The notes beneath the pieces are model-generated. The model was not told the DNA's origin. It saw nothing but the letters and a program-made list of their open reading frames with translations, and made no database searches. The position numbers and the translations under genes are program-made. Below, one piece after another: positions 23,008 through 34,145 of a DNA stretch of 64,000 nt; within the stretch, counting starts at the first letter, position 1, and every line of letters begins with the position of its first letter. The DNA is from Melampsora larici-populina 98AG31 (Eukaryota > Basidiomycota > Pucciniomycetes > Pucciniales > Melampsoraceae): positions 1,457,879-1,521,878 of the forward strand of contig NW_006768773.1 in the NCBI RefSeq assembly GCF_000204055.1. The letters are read 5' to 3'.

Positions 23008-23843
23008 TGTATGAAAGCCACAAGATTCTTTTTATGGATCAAGGTTTTTGGGCCGAATGGGATTATGTGGAACAACACCAGATTCCAACTCAAGACAGGT
23101 TTATGTAGTCGCAGAACCAAGGTGCTGAACTGAGTTGCTTATATGTAACTCAGTTCTTTGTGGTTGTTTATCACCGCTTCCCAACCACAGTGTATTTGCT
23201 GAGCCCTATCTCAGTATCAATACGCCTTGAGTGATGAGAGCCGAAAATGAAAGGAGATAACTGATCAATGTTCATTTGATCAGAAATTTGTCAGTATGCT
23301 CATACACAAGTGGTGAGTTTGAATTTTATCACCAAAAATATCAGTGAAAGGTTGTTCAGAATGATTCAACTTTTGTATGATATCTACGGTTCAGACCAAT
23401 CATTCCCTGAGTATCTTTATCTCCTTCTATGATGTTCACAAACTTTACAAAATAATGATCGTAAAATTCAACATTTGATGTTACACAGCCGTGATGTTAA
23501 ATTGATCAGATGGGACTTTGTTTATCAGGACGTGCAATCAGAGGCAAAAGCCAAATCTTCTGAATCAAACTGTTATATTTGAACAAAAGTCGACAATGCG
23601 ATTGACAAAATGCTACCTCATTTGAAGATGTGACCTCACGATCAGTGATCTAAATCAATCAAGTGAACTCATTGCAAATGGGGCTGGTCGATGTATGTAA
23701 ATATGGGTGATGAATATGAGAGCGGAAGGAGGTTGGTGAAGATGAAAACAATCCATGGCATCAAGAGGAAGTAACTCGACAAAATCATCAAGCCAATACA
23801 AAGATAAGTAAATTGATTCCAGTAACTCTAGTTTCAATAAGGA
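23008..23843. other. Intergenic, nothing recognised
   Basis: AT-rich spacer between two genes read from the minus strand, therefore the promoter of the 22116-23007 gene plus the 3' flank of the next. No motif was seen. Confidence 0.5.
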
Positions 23844-24811
23844 TCAGTGGTGTCGACGCTTGCTAGATCCTTCCGCTTCTCTGTTTTGATCATGTTGGCG
23901 CTTATTAAATTGATTGATTTGGGTTTCGGGTATGCCAGTAAAGTGAAATCGCGGGTTGATGTGAGTCTCGATGAAAGGCGAGTCCGCTGAGACACAAAGG
24001 GGTTAGTGGAGTGCCGGGAAAGACAAGAGGTGGATAGGTATGACTGACATGCACCAATGCTTTCTTGCATCTCACTTCCACCCAACTGATACCAAAACTG
24101 CGCATCAGCCGGTGTCGCTTCCCCACGATAATTTTCTTTGACGGCGCTGTTTTCCTTTTTCGTGCCCTTCTCTTGTTCGGTACTGCTGTGCTCAACACCA
24201 CTTTGAGCTAAATTATCTGGGATTCAGCATACACTACCGTTGTGGAACTTGAACAAATAAGCTTCACTTACGAGTACTTTCCGTGATTTGGAGTACGGGA
24301 GGCGGCTCTGTACTTGGGGACGTTTGAGCAGGACCGGGTTTGTGGTTGATGTGAGTATCAATGAAAGGCGAGTCCGCTGAGACACAAAGGGGTTAGTGGA
24401 GTGCCGGGAAAGACAAGAGTTGAATAGGTATGACTGACATGCACCAATACTTTCTTGCATCTCACTTCCACCCAACTGATACCACAACTGCGCGTCAGCC
24501 GGTGTCGCTTCCCCAGGATAATTTTCTTTGACGGCACTGTTTTCCTTTTGTGTGCCCTTCTCTTGGTCGGTACTGCTGTGCTCAACACCACTTTGAGCTA
24601 AATTATCTGGGATTCAGCATATACTACCGTTGCGGAACTTGAACAAATAGCTTCACTTACGAGTACTTTCCGTGCTTTGGGGTACGGGAGCCGGCTCTGT
24701 ACTTGGGGACGTTTGAGCAGGATCGGATTTGTGACAAGATGCAGAAAGTGGTACCGCGTCTTGCGGGTTGAGTTTACTGAGGTCTATCTCTAAGGTGATT
24801 TTGAGTATCAT
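23844..24811 (-). CDS. Hypothetical 240-aa protein with tandemly duplicated exon pair
   Basis: Five exons, complement(join(23844..23986, 24055..24216, 24272..24376, 24445..24606, 24661..24811)), all with phase-1 introns, give 240 aa from the ATG at 24811 (MILKITLEIDLSKL). Exons 2 and 4 are near-identical 162-nt copies (HNLAQSGVEHSST...; WYQLGGSEMQESI). The flanking introns and the end of exons 1 and 3 (PAQTSPSTEP...) are duplicated too, as a roughly 400-bp DNA block. Because every boundary is phase 1, the extra pair keeps the frame. The protein is polar, Ser/Thr/Glu/Gln-rich and probably disordered. No family was recognised. A MITE-like element (24894-25082) lies about 80 bp upstream of the start. 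Confidence 0.55.
23953..24740. repeat. About 400-bp tandem duplication, two copies
   Basis: The DNA from GGTTGATGTGAGT near 23953 to GGACGTTTGAGCAGGA near 24335 recurs from 24346 to about 24726. The copies differ by few substitutions, including in introns, which implies a recent event. It carries the exon pair described for the gene at 23844-24811. Confidence 0.85.
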
Positions 24812-24893
24812 TGAGGGATAATTTGATAGAGCAGGCTTTTGGGGAGGACGGATCAAAAAATTTGGGACAATTGAGAATTTATGCGTTAATAAC

Positions 24894-25082
24894 GGGTGTC
24901 AAGTCGAGACTTGGACGACAAGGAATCTCAGCAGCGCAAAATCTTTCAAGCAGAAGCCTTTGTACGGTACGACCACCAAAAAAAAATTGTGGTCGTAAAA
25001 TAAGTCCACTGAATTTGGATCACGAGTGGGGATTTTCTATAAATTCACGATCTTCACGGCAGATTGTTCTGACTTGACACCC
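24894..25082. mobile_element. 189-bp MITE-like element, GGGTGTCAAGTC termini
   Basis: The left end GGGTGTCAAGTCGAGA is matched inversely by the right end TCTGACTTGACACCC. It is non-coding and AT-rich inside. The terminus GGGGTGTCAAGTC also occurs alone at 30374 and belongs to the wider G-rich, CAAGT-type terminus group seen at 30072-30256 and 32045-32128. It sits immediately upstream of the gene starting at 24811. Confidence 0.6.
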
Positions 25083-26193
25083 CTTCATAGCGCTCACAAC
25101 TCAATTGGCCGTAGAAAGAGCCCCAAAATGTTGGATAAAGGGCAAAATAGTAGCTCATTTGAATGATGCGTGGAGGCCAAGTCAAGCCGACCAAGATTGC
25201 CTATATGAATTCCTCTCCATCATAAGATAGACAGCCTGTCCTATTGTTGTAAACTTGACGTACGGTTCCAAATCTTGATATCGTACAATACCCACCAAAT
25301 ATTTGGGCTTGGTTTTTGAGATAGAGCCGAGTATTACGAGATACATTCGAGTTGAAAAATTCTGGTGGAAACCTCAATAGCTTCACGAGTGCGTCCTTTT
25401 TTCAAGGGTTCATATGTGGCTCCCTGACTCCTATATCATGGGGGTGCTTTTGCATCAAGAAAAAAATACAATAAGACGTGATTGGGCGAAGTTGTCCTAA
25501 GTCTACACAGCGCGATTTTACAACAGCGCGTTCTTTACGACGTGCAAAAGGGTGGGGTGGTCTTTTGGCCGAAGGTGTTAAGGTCTGTGCACAATAATCC
25601 CATGGCTATGGGGTGCTTTTGTCAAGCTAGGGATTCACGACGGGACAAATTCTCTTCTCTCGACTTGAGGAGAACAATAACACAAAACGTCATGATCAAC
25701 AAAACATCATTGGGTGAATGAAGATGAAATATTGAACAATGTACAAGCTGATAACCGGTTTAATTACGGGTGGAAATCGCTGGAATCCAAACAACTTTAT
25801 CTGCCATGGCCTCTTTCATATGAATTTACTACTTGCTGTACCAATGTACTGCGGGTATTTTCCAAGGCTACTTCTAAAACGTACCAACAGGGACCCCCAG
25901 ACGAAGATTACAATGCATAACAGTAAGATTATGCTACAGTGTATCCAAATAGCGTATCTCCAGTAACCCTTGTCTGAGATCAACAAGTTGATCAGTGGGC
26001 CGATAATCTATACAGAAGGACACCGTGACATCATCAATGCAACTCACTTTTGGAAGCATCGGGTGGAGTCCTGGCTACGGCTCTTTTAGTACCAGCGAAC
26101 GCGGTCTGGCACCCTGTTTTTGTGAGATACTTTTGGAGTCAGATCACAGTGCGAAATACTGTAAGAAAACCCGTCTTCTCGGTCTTTCACAAT
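25083..26193. other. Intergenic, nothing recognised
   Basis: Short ORFs on both strands without motifs. No repeat structure was noticed. Confidence 0.45.
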
Positions 26194-27362
26194 CTAGACT
26201 ATACAGGAGGTGGAAATTGACTTGCCCCTTATCCCGGTGTTTGCCGACAGAATTGAGCTCTCCGCAGAACTGTTCGCCGTGTAATCAAAATCAGCTTGTT
26301 GGAAGATTCGCTTCTCTGGCAGTTGATACACATTGGGAAGAGATCAGCATGATGCCAGGGGTCAACTTAATAATCAGCGTACCTATTCTGCTGTATAACG
26401 TTTCTTCGAAGTCCTGCAGTGAAGTGGATAAAATGTTCAACACCTCGTCGGATTTTTCACAAGCCTGCTCATGATTGATAGCAGCTCGATCTCGTTCCTC
26501 TTGCATAAATCACGAGCATGTTAATAAAGCAGATATCCACAGTATACAGCCCAAAAAATTCTAAATAACTCACCTCGGGCCTCTTGCTGGAACTCCCCGA
26601 GTTCTGCTTTAGCGTTTGAAACTTTGTTTTCACACAAAACTCGCAAACATCTTGCTTCATATAGTTCCTCTAGAAACCATTCAAAAAAATCAGCGCTATG
26701 AATAAGAGCGCTGGATGTTCAATCGACTCACCTGTTCCTTTCTGCGAAAATCTCAAGAGTTCGGCTCTAGTGGTGGACATTAGACATTTCAAGGAAGTTG
26801 TCTGTTTTTTTTCCACATCTTCGCGTTCCCGCAACAGATCTCTGAATCTTGTTGAAGAACTTTCTAGGGCCGCTAAAACCAAAATATGCGAGGCAATCAG
26901 GCTTCTTGTGACTCTGTTGAAGCTGAGGTACCAGAATAACTGACCTTCCAGCCGATGTATATTTTCTTGAAGAAGTTGACGTGTGGTTTGCAAACCATCC
27001 TTACACTCTTCCAAAGATTGAGCGCTGGCATCGAATTCAACCCGCAATTTTTTCAACGGAACATGTATAGTATGCTTGTCCTTTTTCTTCGTGATCCAGA
27101 GGTCTTCAACCTCCGCTTGCAGTTGGTCATACCTTCGTACTGAATCTTGATAGTTCTCGTGTAAGTGACTTTCTATGTATCCTAGACGTTTGAACATATC
27201 GTTGACGCGTTTATCAAAATCTTCGCAATTCAAACAGGCGGGAATGTCGGGAGATCCAATCCCATGTGTGCTTGAGCTGACAAATTTCGCTTGATAAGAT
27301 CAAAGTCGCGGTGGTAAGGCTTTTGAAAATCTACTAGCTGAAGGTGGATATTGAAAAGTCAT
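26194..27362 (-). CDS. Coiled-coil protein, 282 aa
   Basis: Six exons, complement(join(26194..26315, 26383..26499, 26574..26669, 26732..26872, 26945..27289, 27335..27362)), join to exactly 283 codons including the stop. All five introns are GT-AG, 45-74 nt and phase 1. The start is the ATG at 27362 (MTFQYPPSA). After about 30 residues with an ACLNCED cysteine pair, the rest is a nearly continuous amphipathic helix: FKRLGYIESHLHENYQ, LKKLRVEFDASAQSLEE, RFRDLLREREDVEKKQ, LGEFQQEA and others. It ends in a short Ser/Thr-rich tail. No membrane segment was seen. It looks like an elongated structural or tethering coiled coil. No family was recognised. Exon 1 is short and the least certain. Confidence 0.6.
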
Positions 27363-30071
27363 TTATTGAGTGAAAACTTCAAGTCTAGATATGAAAAGGA
27401 TATACAATCAATAAAAGATACCGAGACAACCGAACTTGAGGGAACGCGGCTGATAGCTGCAATATTAGGAAAGTGCCAAACGCAAGAGGGTCCAAAATCA
27501 GACACTTGAACGCGGTGGTGAGTGTGCTGTCCAAGCTGTTGTGTTGCTGAATATCGCTGGATGCCTTTGATTATGATATGTTCAACACGTCCTCAGCTGC
27601 TCCGTTGATTGGAAGCTTGACGGTGGTAAAAGGGAACTCACGCTTTTTTTAAAGTTGATCAGCTATCCACTATGCTCATCAAAGAGGCTCAATGATTTAA
27701 TTTGAGTACTCCACTCTGGCCTCGACTCAGTTGACCTATTTATGCCTCAATCCTTTATCAGGATGTGTTGAGGAAATATTTTGTTTGTCATATACCTGTA
27801 CTGCTCATGGGTGAAATCAGAGTATCCGCCAGTGACTTCCTTCTGCAAACAAAATACGCACACAGTGTTTTCTACTCACAAGCGAGATTATCTTTTGAGT
27901 GCATGTTGTGCGTAAATTTAACAATTTGATGACTTTCAAGAGGGTTTTGTACGGTTTGAAACTTGGGGCTTGACACCGAACTTGAAGCCCCCCTAATGTA
28001 TCTGATAATTCCTTTGACTGTTGAGGAGTTGTTGTCAAAGTCCTTGTAATTTTCTAGTCAGAAACGTATACATACCCGGGTCTGATTACGCCTGGACCAT
28101 GCTGTTAAACTTTAGGGAAGAATCAAGAATACTCATATAGCAAGATGCACAGAACTATCCCCGCGGGCGTCACAGATCAGCACAGATCAAGAGAGATCAA
28201 GATCAAATTCTTATACACCTGTATTTTATGGCAAAGTTTATATGTACCTTGCAAACGATTGATTTGTTATCTCACTGATCCCTATTGGTAATCCCGTAGG
28301 CTGTATTCTGGCTACCAAAAATAAATATTCCCTCCGGGGAAGTTATACGTAAACTAAGGTTGCACAGTAAAATGTAGCCTTAAACCCATTCCCGAATCCC
28401 AATTGTGTTGACTCGTTTTACAGTCCGGGCTGATAGTTATTTCAAGGGCGTTTTTCTGTACCGGAGTACCTGAGAGGATCGGTCAATTGGCCTTCAGCAT
28501 CTCCACCGCTGTGAAAAATTTCAATTCTTTTCATGTAAGTACAAAAACACATGAATCTAACCATAATGAATGAATAAAATTGCTATCAAGAAGTTCGTCG
28601 GGAAGGTGCTCGATAATCATCCTCTCAGTTCATCAGCAGGAATCTGTAGAAAACAAAAAACCAACATCCTGATCAGACACTAAACCAATTCCATTCACTG
28701 AAAAGAGAGAGAAGGTGTTCACTTGCCATATATTCTCGAACATTTCGTGCTTAAATTCGCCTAGATCAGATCTGAATTTAGTCCTCCCCGAAACTAAGAC
28801 CTTCGGCGCGCTGTAGTTTCCGGGGCCTGACCATGAATATCAGCTGATCTCTCCAAGCCTTGATGCTCGTCCGAAGTAGCTGCACGTTTTGTGGAGAGGT
28901 TGGATTTCAAATAGATCGTATAATATATGGTGAGGCGGTCGTACAAGCCTAATCTTGAAACAAAAACTGATGGAGGCATGATTTCTCTAGATCTGTTTGC
29001 ATGCCGCCAAGAAGAAGACAAATTTATTTCACTTTGGAGGTGTGAATTTGTGGATCTGCTACCTTATATTAAAATGAAGAGCAGTTATATTGAAGTGATG
29101 AGCAGTTATATTGAAGTGATGAAAATAGAAATTTTGACAAAAGGGAATAAGATGGTGATGGAATGGAATGGCGTACATGAAACCCCATCATCCAGTTTTA
29201 ATGACAAAAACCAAACGTCTTTCCATGTAAATATCAATCAAGATACTGAAATTTGAATACGGCAAGTCCAACCCGTTGGTCGAAAACTCTTTGCGATGGA
29301 AACCTTCTCGACCCCTTTGTCGTAGAAGTTAGAACTGCGTAAATATACGAATACCATGCAGCGTAAATCTCAAACTTATCAAACTCCACTCGCTCTGGCC
29401 CCGTCGGTACAGGTACCACGTACCTCCGAGCGCAGCGAGGCCGACGGGGCCAGAGCAAGCGGACTTTTAAGTTTGCGTAAATCTCTTTAGTTTTCGCCGT
29501 GATGTATCCTCCACTGCTTGCTTCTTCGTTTGTATAAGGTTGTACATAATACATAGAGTATTCTCAATGTTGTTAAAATATCAAGTAATGCAATTGAGAT
29601 AGCTTCACGGATCAAAAGCGGCGTCAAATCACACACACAAATCACAGTGAAACTTACGCATCACTCAAGAATTTGTGAAGAATTTGTAAGAATACGGAAA
29701 AATTACTCATTCGCCGTGTTTGTCAGACGGGGTTCCAAGCTGTGTCAAGTTGGCCTCTTTGGCGTAATTTCACGCTATAGCAACGGTCAAGTTGTTGGAG
29801 AATATATGTATGTGCTTTTTCCAAATTGAAACACCTTTGGGGGTGTCCTGAATCCTGATGTACAAACAGGATAGTTTGATAGGAGATTTTTTTAGCGAAC
29901 TTGTCCGAGTTTTGACAAAAAAGACTTGAGACTGCTTAAGTAGAAAAGGTTTTTCATCCAGATCGTACCGTCTTATGTTCACTTCGGGGCACCTTCGAAG
30001 GGGTTACAATTCAAAAACTACGCAAAACTACGCATATTTTACAACAACGAACAAGAGGCAGTGTCCAGTTA
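27363..30071. other. Intergenic, repeat fragments and one strong hairpin
   Basis: No gene recognised. Near 27965-27998 the sequence ends CTTGAAGCCCCCCTA, resembling the right end of the G-rich MITE group, but no partner end was found. The hairpin at 29388-29457 is listed separately. The ORFs 28927-29256 and 29234-29554 carry no motif. Confidence 0.45.
29388..29457. repeat. GC-rich hairpin, perfect 16-bp stem core
   Basis: GCTCTGGCCCCGTCGG near 29391-29406 is exactly complementary to CCGACGGGGCCAGAGC near 29440-29455. The stem extends imperfectly outward and the loop is about 33 nt. It is strikingly GC-rich in AT-rich surroundings. It is not followed by a T-run and no gene ends here, so a terminator role is unlikely. 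Confidence 0.7.
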
Positions 30072-30256
30072 GGGGGTTTCAAGTTGGTTTTTTTCGTGTA
30101 TTTTTTGAAAAATCAGGCAATTTTTGGCAAAGATAATCTACGCGGTTTGAGCACCTAAAACCGCTTTAAAGAAATTACGCATATTTTACAACAACGGGCA
30201 AGTCGTTGTAGCGTAAAAATACGTAAAAAAGAGTCAACTTGAAAGTTGAAACCCCC
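30072..30256. mobile_element. 185-bp MITE-like element flanked by TA
   Basis: The left terminus GGGGGTTTCAAGTT and the right terminus, which reads AACTTTCAAGTT-like inside and ends GTTGAAACCCCC, form imperfect inverted repeats. TA dinucleotides flank both sides (30070-30071 and 30257-30258), as expected for a Tc1/mariner-type target duplication. A 20-nt motif beginning ACGCATATTTTACAACAACG lies just outside at 30030 and is repeated inside at 30176. Confidence 0.6.
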
Positions 30257-30422
30257 TATTACTCGAATAAGCATACCCTTAATCACCGACCCTTAAGCAA
30301 GAAGCATGTATGTATGATCAATCCTGAGACAAAGGGAGTTTTTGAGTCCAGTTTTTACCCACTTCTATTAAGGGGTGTCAAGTCAAGATATTTACAACCC
30401 AAAAGTCAACCATTGACCACGA

Positions 30423-30490
30423 ATGTCCTCAGGAACGTCTCATACGAATGTCCTCAAGGAACGTCTCATACGAATGTCCTCACCGAGCTT
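30423..30490. repeat. About 25-bp tandem repeat, 2.5 copies
   Basis: Units of GAATGTCCTCA(A)GGAACGTCTCATAC run head to tail at about 30423-30490. The array begins upstream of and extends into the first part of the ORF starting at 30448. Confidence 0.7.
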
Positions 30491-30639
30491 CCTGTCTCAG
30501 GGAAGGAAGGAAGAAACTGTGCAAAGACTGCGGCGGCTTAAACCGTGCTGGTGTGATCAAGCATACTGGCAATAAGACACTACATTCGAATTGCACTTCC
30601 GACTGCCCCGTATACCACGGCAAGCCAAACTTTTGTTAA
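30448..30639 (+). CDS. Cys/His-rich ORF, possible zinc-knuckle fragment
   Basis: A short frame containing KLCKDCGGLN followed at zinc-finger spacing by His, Asn-Cys and DCP. This resembles the C-terminal zinc-knuckle region of some transposases. It could be an upstream exon of the gene at 30817-31520 (a GTATAC donor follows DCP) or a transposon relic. The first ATG lies within the tandem repeat, so the start is doubtful. Confidence 0.3.
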   Translation: MSSRNVSYECPHRASCLREGRKKLCKDCGGLNRAGVIKHTGNKTLHSNCTSDCPVYHGKPNFC

Positions 30640-30816
30640 CAGTCTCTCCACCACCCATGCTGATGCCTACTTGATTTGCTGTATAGTCACCGATCTTGAA
30701 TCATTCCCGTTTTCTTTGAAGACGCCTACCGTTATCAAAGGACCTCCAAAATGTACGAAGTTAGACACCAAGAATCAATATCTCTCACACAGCCTTGACT
30801 ACTTCTTTTTTCGCAG

Positions 30817-31520
30817 GTGAGACTTCTAATCCCCATCCCAGCGCCTTGGCAAGGACGCAACATGATGGCCATAAAGCAAGCAACAAGACATCGCATCATG
30901 TATCTTTCGAAGATGACAGTTCAGGTACGTTACTCGCAGCTTCATGGATCCTCTCAGAACCTAACTTTCCGTGATTTTATGCAGAAACAAGCAGTGACAC
31001 TGAAAGCAGAATTAATGATCAACTCGCGCCAAAACGCAAGATCAATGTAGGACAGCTCCGTACCACCATCGATCATGCAATACTACCGACCAAAAGCTTG
31101 CCAATCAAAAGAAGGAAAATACCAGCCGCTGAAATGCTTTCCATCCCAAATACCTCAAATTCTCACGGAGATAATCGGCGTGCGACGAAATGTCAGGTTT
31201 CTCCATCCACTGATCATAGGGAAAGTACAATAGGTATCTGCATCTGTCTACCTGGGGACCACGTACTGTTTTGATTCATTGACTGGTTCTACTTGATTCA
31301 AATTCCAGGGACCGGTATGGTCGTGGATGACGAAGTACAAACTCTGATCGAAACATCAAAAACTAAGGTTCAATACAGTGGTGGACCGAAGACCAGCCAT
31401 CCTTGGATGACCACCATTGAATTTATTGTAGCCTTGACCTTCCTCTATCTTCTTGGAAAGTTTGTCTCTAGAAGGTTGGCCTTTTTTTTGCTTGCAGTGC
31501 TTCTTACTTCTTTTTTTTGA
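30817..31520 (+). CDS. Basic protein with C-terminal membrane anchor, 5' end unresolved
   Basis: Three exons, about 30817..30928, 30989..31232 and 31309..31520, read in one frame with GT-AG introns. The first begins after a clear CGCAG acceptor, so earlier exons exist but were not fixed. The N-terminal part is Ser/His/Asn-rich and basic (KRKINVGQLR; PIKRRKIP). The C-terminus has two hydrophobic stretches, FIVALTFLYLLGKFV and LAFFLLAVLLTSFF, separated by SRR, ending at the stop at 31518-31520. That predicts a tail-anchored or hairpin membrane protein. No family was recognised. The joined frame differs from the plain ORFs in this stretch. Confidence 0.45.
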
Positions 31521-33203
31521 CTTGCGAGTGACCTTTGTGGGCATCCTACACTCGCTTTGTCTCATTTATACGATTCACTTTCATTATCTATGTTGTATTT
31601 GTGCAAACAATTTGTTGGACAAATAAACTGCCTCTGGCACCCTGTTACGCCAAGCATTTTCGAAACGCAGCGAACTTAAAGCCAAACCCCAGACTCTGAC
31701 GTTCGGAAAAGGGTTTCTGGAAGGATCTACGATATTGGGGCTCGTAGATTTGTCCCTGTTTCCGAGCGTTGATATTCAGAAATCGTGTCTTTCGGCAAAT
31801 TCAATTTTTCCCGGCGCATTCTCTATTTTTGTATACATTCTTCTTTTTGGAATGTTCGCAAAATATAAGATTTCCAAATGTTCATCGCAAAAGGAACTCG
31901 CCGATGCCTGAAAGTGTAAATTTCCGATTCACTATTCCCAAACATTGATCTTTGCGAAAGATTAACCTCGGAAAATAATCTTTTTTCGGGCAATTGTTAC
32001 TTGTACGTTCGATTTTTTCCGTTCGAAAAATCATCCAACAAATAGGGGGGCTCAAGTCAATTTTTTTTACGACTTTTGTCGTGAAAAACTTTGAGAACAG
32101 ACCGTAAAGATTTTGACCTGAGCCCCCTTAATAGCGGAAAAAACATCGTAATTTTGGATAATACCCCCAAAAAGTTATTTTTCCATGCAAAAATTTGAAA
32201 GCCGAGCAAAATAAGCTAAAGAATCATACAAAGAAAGACTGAGACTGAGAACAAAAATTGGACCAAAGACTATTGAAACAGATGCAAATGATAAGATAAA
32301 AAATAGAAATAACGAAAAATGAAAGATACGAAACAAAAGATGAGAAAAAGATACGAAACAAAAGATGATAATGATAATGATACGATAAGAAATAACAGAA
32401 AGCTTAGTAATAATCAAAAACAAGAAAAAGAACAAATTGAAACCAGCAAGTAACTACGAAACCACTCCCCTTAGGCCTCCTTACGCTTTGTACGCCTAGA
32501 ACCTCGCGCATTGATACCATCACCCTTCCAATATGGGTACTATTAGTACCAAAGTGAGGCGAAGGCGAAGCAAGTACTGGGTAAGGCGCAACAGGCTTGT
32601 TGAGAAGTTCGAAACTAAATGTTGGAATTCAAAACGAGTTCATGGATTTTGAGGAGCGTTCATCTTGTTCATGATTTAGTCTGAAGAAAAAGCAATTTAC
32701 GCACGTAACTGAACACACTGATTCACTAGATGATTCCATTGGATTCGGCATGAGGTCGTAAACTCCGTGCTAGGGCATCAGCGCACGTGAACGTCTTGCA
32801 CGCATTCGCGACACAGGTCTCGTTGTTATCTACGGAACTTATGTCAGCGTTGATGCCTTGAATCATCAAAGATGCAAAATCACTTACAGAACCCATGTTC
32901 ACCAACGACAAACGTTCTGCCATGTGATTTGACCTGCTTGTTCAATCTATAGTTCACATGTCATAATTAGCTGGTGCTCAAGTCTTTGAGACGTATTGTA
33001 AATTGACTTACGCGTTGAAAAGTAAAGGAACACCGTCACCATCTATATTTCGACCAGAAAATTCTTGAGTGGGAAGTTTCATTTGGTGCAACGATGAAAC
33101 TAATCTGTAATAAACTTACAAAGATGGTACGATAAGAAGCCCTACTCCTATTCATGCAAATCTCGGCCCTCGGTAATGGGGTAGTGGGTACATTGCCCTT
33201 TGA
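31521..33203. other. Intergenic, small foldbacks
   Basis: Contains the 84-bp element at 32045-32128 and a weak foldback near 31700-31770 (CGTTCGGAAA/TTTCCGAGCG and ATCTACGA/TCGTAGAT). Minus ORFs at 32175-32435 (A-rich on plus) and 32726-33248 have no motif and are not called. Confidence 0.45.
32045..32128. mobile_element. 84-bp MITE-like element flanked by TA
   Basis: GGGGGCTCAAGTCAA at the left is matched by TTGACCTGAGCCCCC at the right (one mismatch). TA flanks both sides (32043-32044, 32129-32130). The interior has a further small hairpin (TTTACGACTTTTGTCGTGAAA). It has the same terminus style as 30072-30256. Confidence 0.6.
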
Positions 33204-33440
33204 ATCTGTGAGAAGCTGCAGCGGTCCACTGCTCAAGAGCCAATACATAAATCACCACGAGGTATGGTAGAAGGATTCATCGTCAGCTCCCCGACAAGAT
33301 ATTTTGATTTCTTGTATGGCCAATTGTACGTGGCTCTTTCTCGCTGCACAACCGCCTCAAACGTACATGTTTGCATCACTACGGATTCAGACCAATTGGA
33401 GACCAACAATATCGTTTTTGATCCTGTGTTAGGGTTTTAA
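33204..33440 (+). pseudogene. PIF1-like helicase C-terminal relic
   Basis: The open frame contains IHKS and, 23 residues on, LYGQLYVALSRCTTASNV, the C-terminal SF1 helicase motif of the PIF1 family, also carried by Helitrons. It ends with a stop at 33438-33440. Upstream frames are closed and no other helicase motif was found, so this is a truncated piece of a transposon-borne or retrocopied helicase. Confidence 0.65.
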
Positions 33441-34145
33441 ATTCCTATCTTTCTTTTTATTGATAGTCACCGTTTGATTTTCCGAATCGATTTTTGATTG
33501 TCACATTGATTCAATTTTTCTCAATCTTTTTGCGCTTTTCAACTTTAGTAGTTTGTTTATTTGTACCAAACAAAATTGGTGAAATGGGTTTTGTAATACA
33601 GTCTCTGAATGTTTCATTGTCTGTTAATTACTTTTCATGTTGATTACAATTTTTTCATGGGTTGAGCTGCCACGTTTTATGAAAGACAAGGTGAGATTCT
33701 GTCATTTCAAAACCTTTCGGACTTGAATCTTTTTTTGGCAAATCGACAAGTATGGAGATGTCGCAACATCCAAGGAATTTTTTGGAATAAGCTTCTCTTT
33801 AGATAATGATTTACGCGACCTTCACATCACCGTTGTTGTATGGCTGAACAATATATCGTATTTGTTTTTTTGCAAGAAAATAACACTATGAATGTCTCAA
33901 ATGTAACATGGGCCTTTTGGAATTTTGTCGAATTCTTTTACAAGCTTTTGGAAGTGGGGATGATTGTTTCGGAGGGAGCTCTTCAACTCCTATCCTGCGA
34001 CTTTCTGGAAATTTAAAGAAAGCTACAAACCTCCAATTTCTCTCTTATCATTTCCTCTCTCAAGGCTTTCTCGAAATTCATAAAGCAATCTACAACAACA
34101 CCACTTTCTTTCTTATTTTACATATTCCTCTTAACCTCGATAATC
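33441..34145. other. Intergenic, nothing recognised
   Basis: T-rich on the plus strand. A forward ORF from 33908 overlaps the start of the next gene in another frame and is treated as a shadow. Confidence 0.45.

Noticed and set aside
32175..32435. Minus-strand Phe/Ile/Ser-rich ORF
   Set aside because: A-rich plus-strand low complexity with repeated AAGATACGAAACAAAAGATGA words; not protein-like.
32726..33248. Two minus-strand ORFs with a possible intron
   Set aside because: The only recognisable motif here is on the plus strand (PIF1-like relic at 33204-33440); the minus frames are short and inconsistent in phase.
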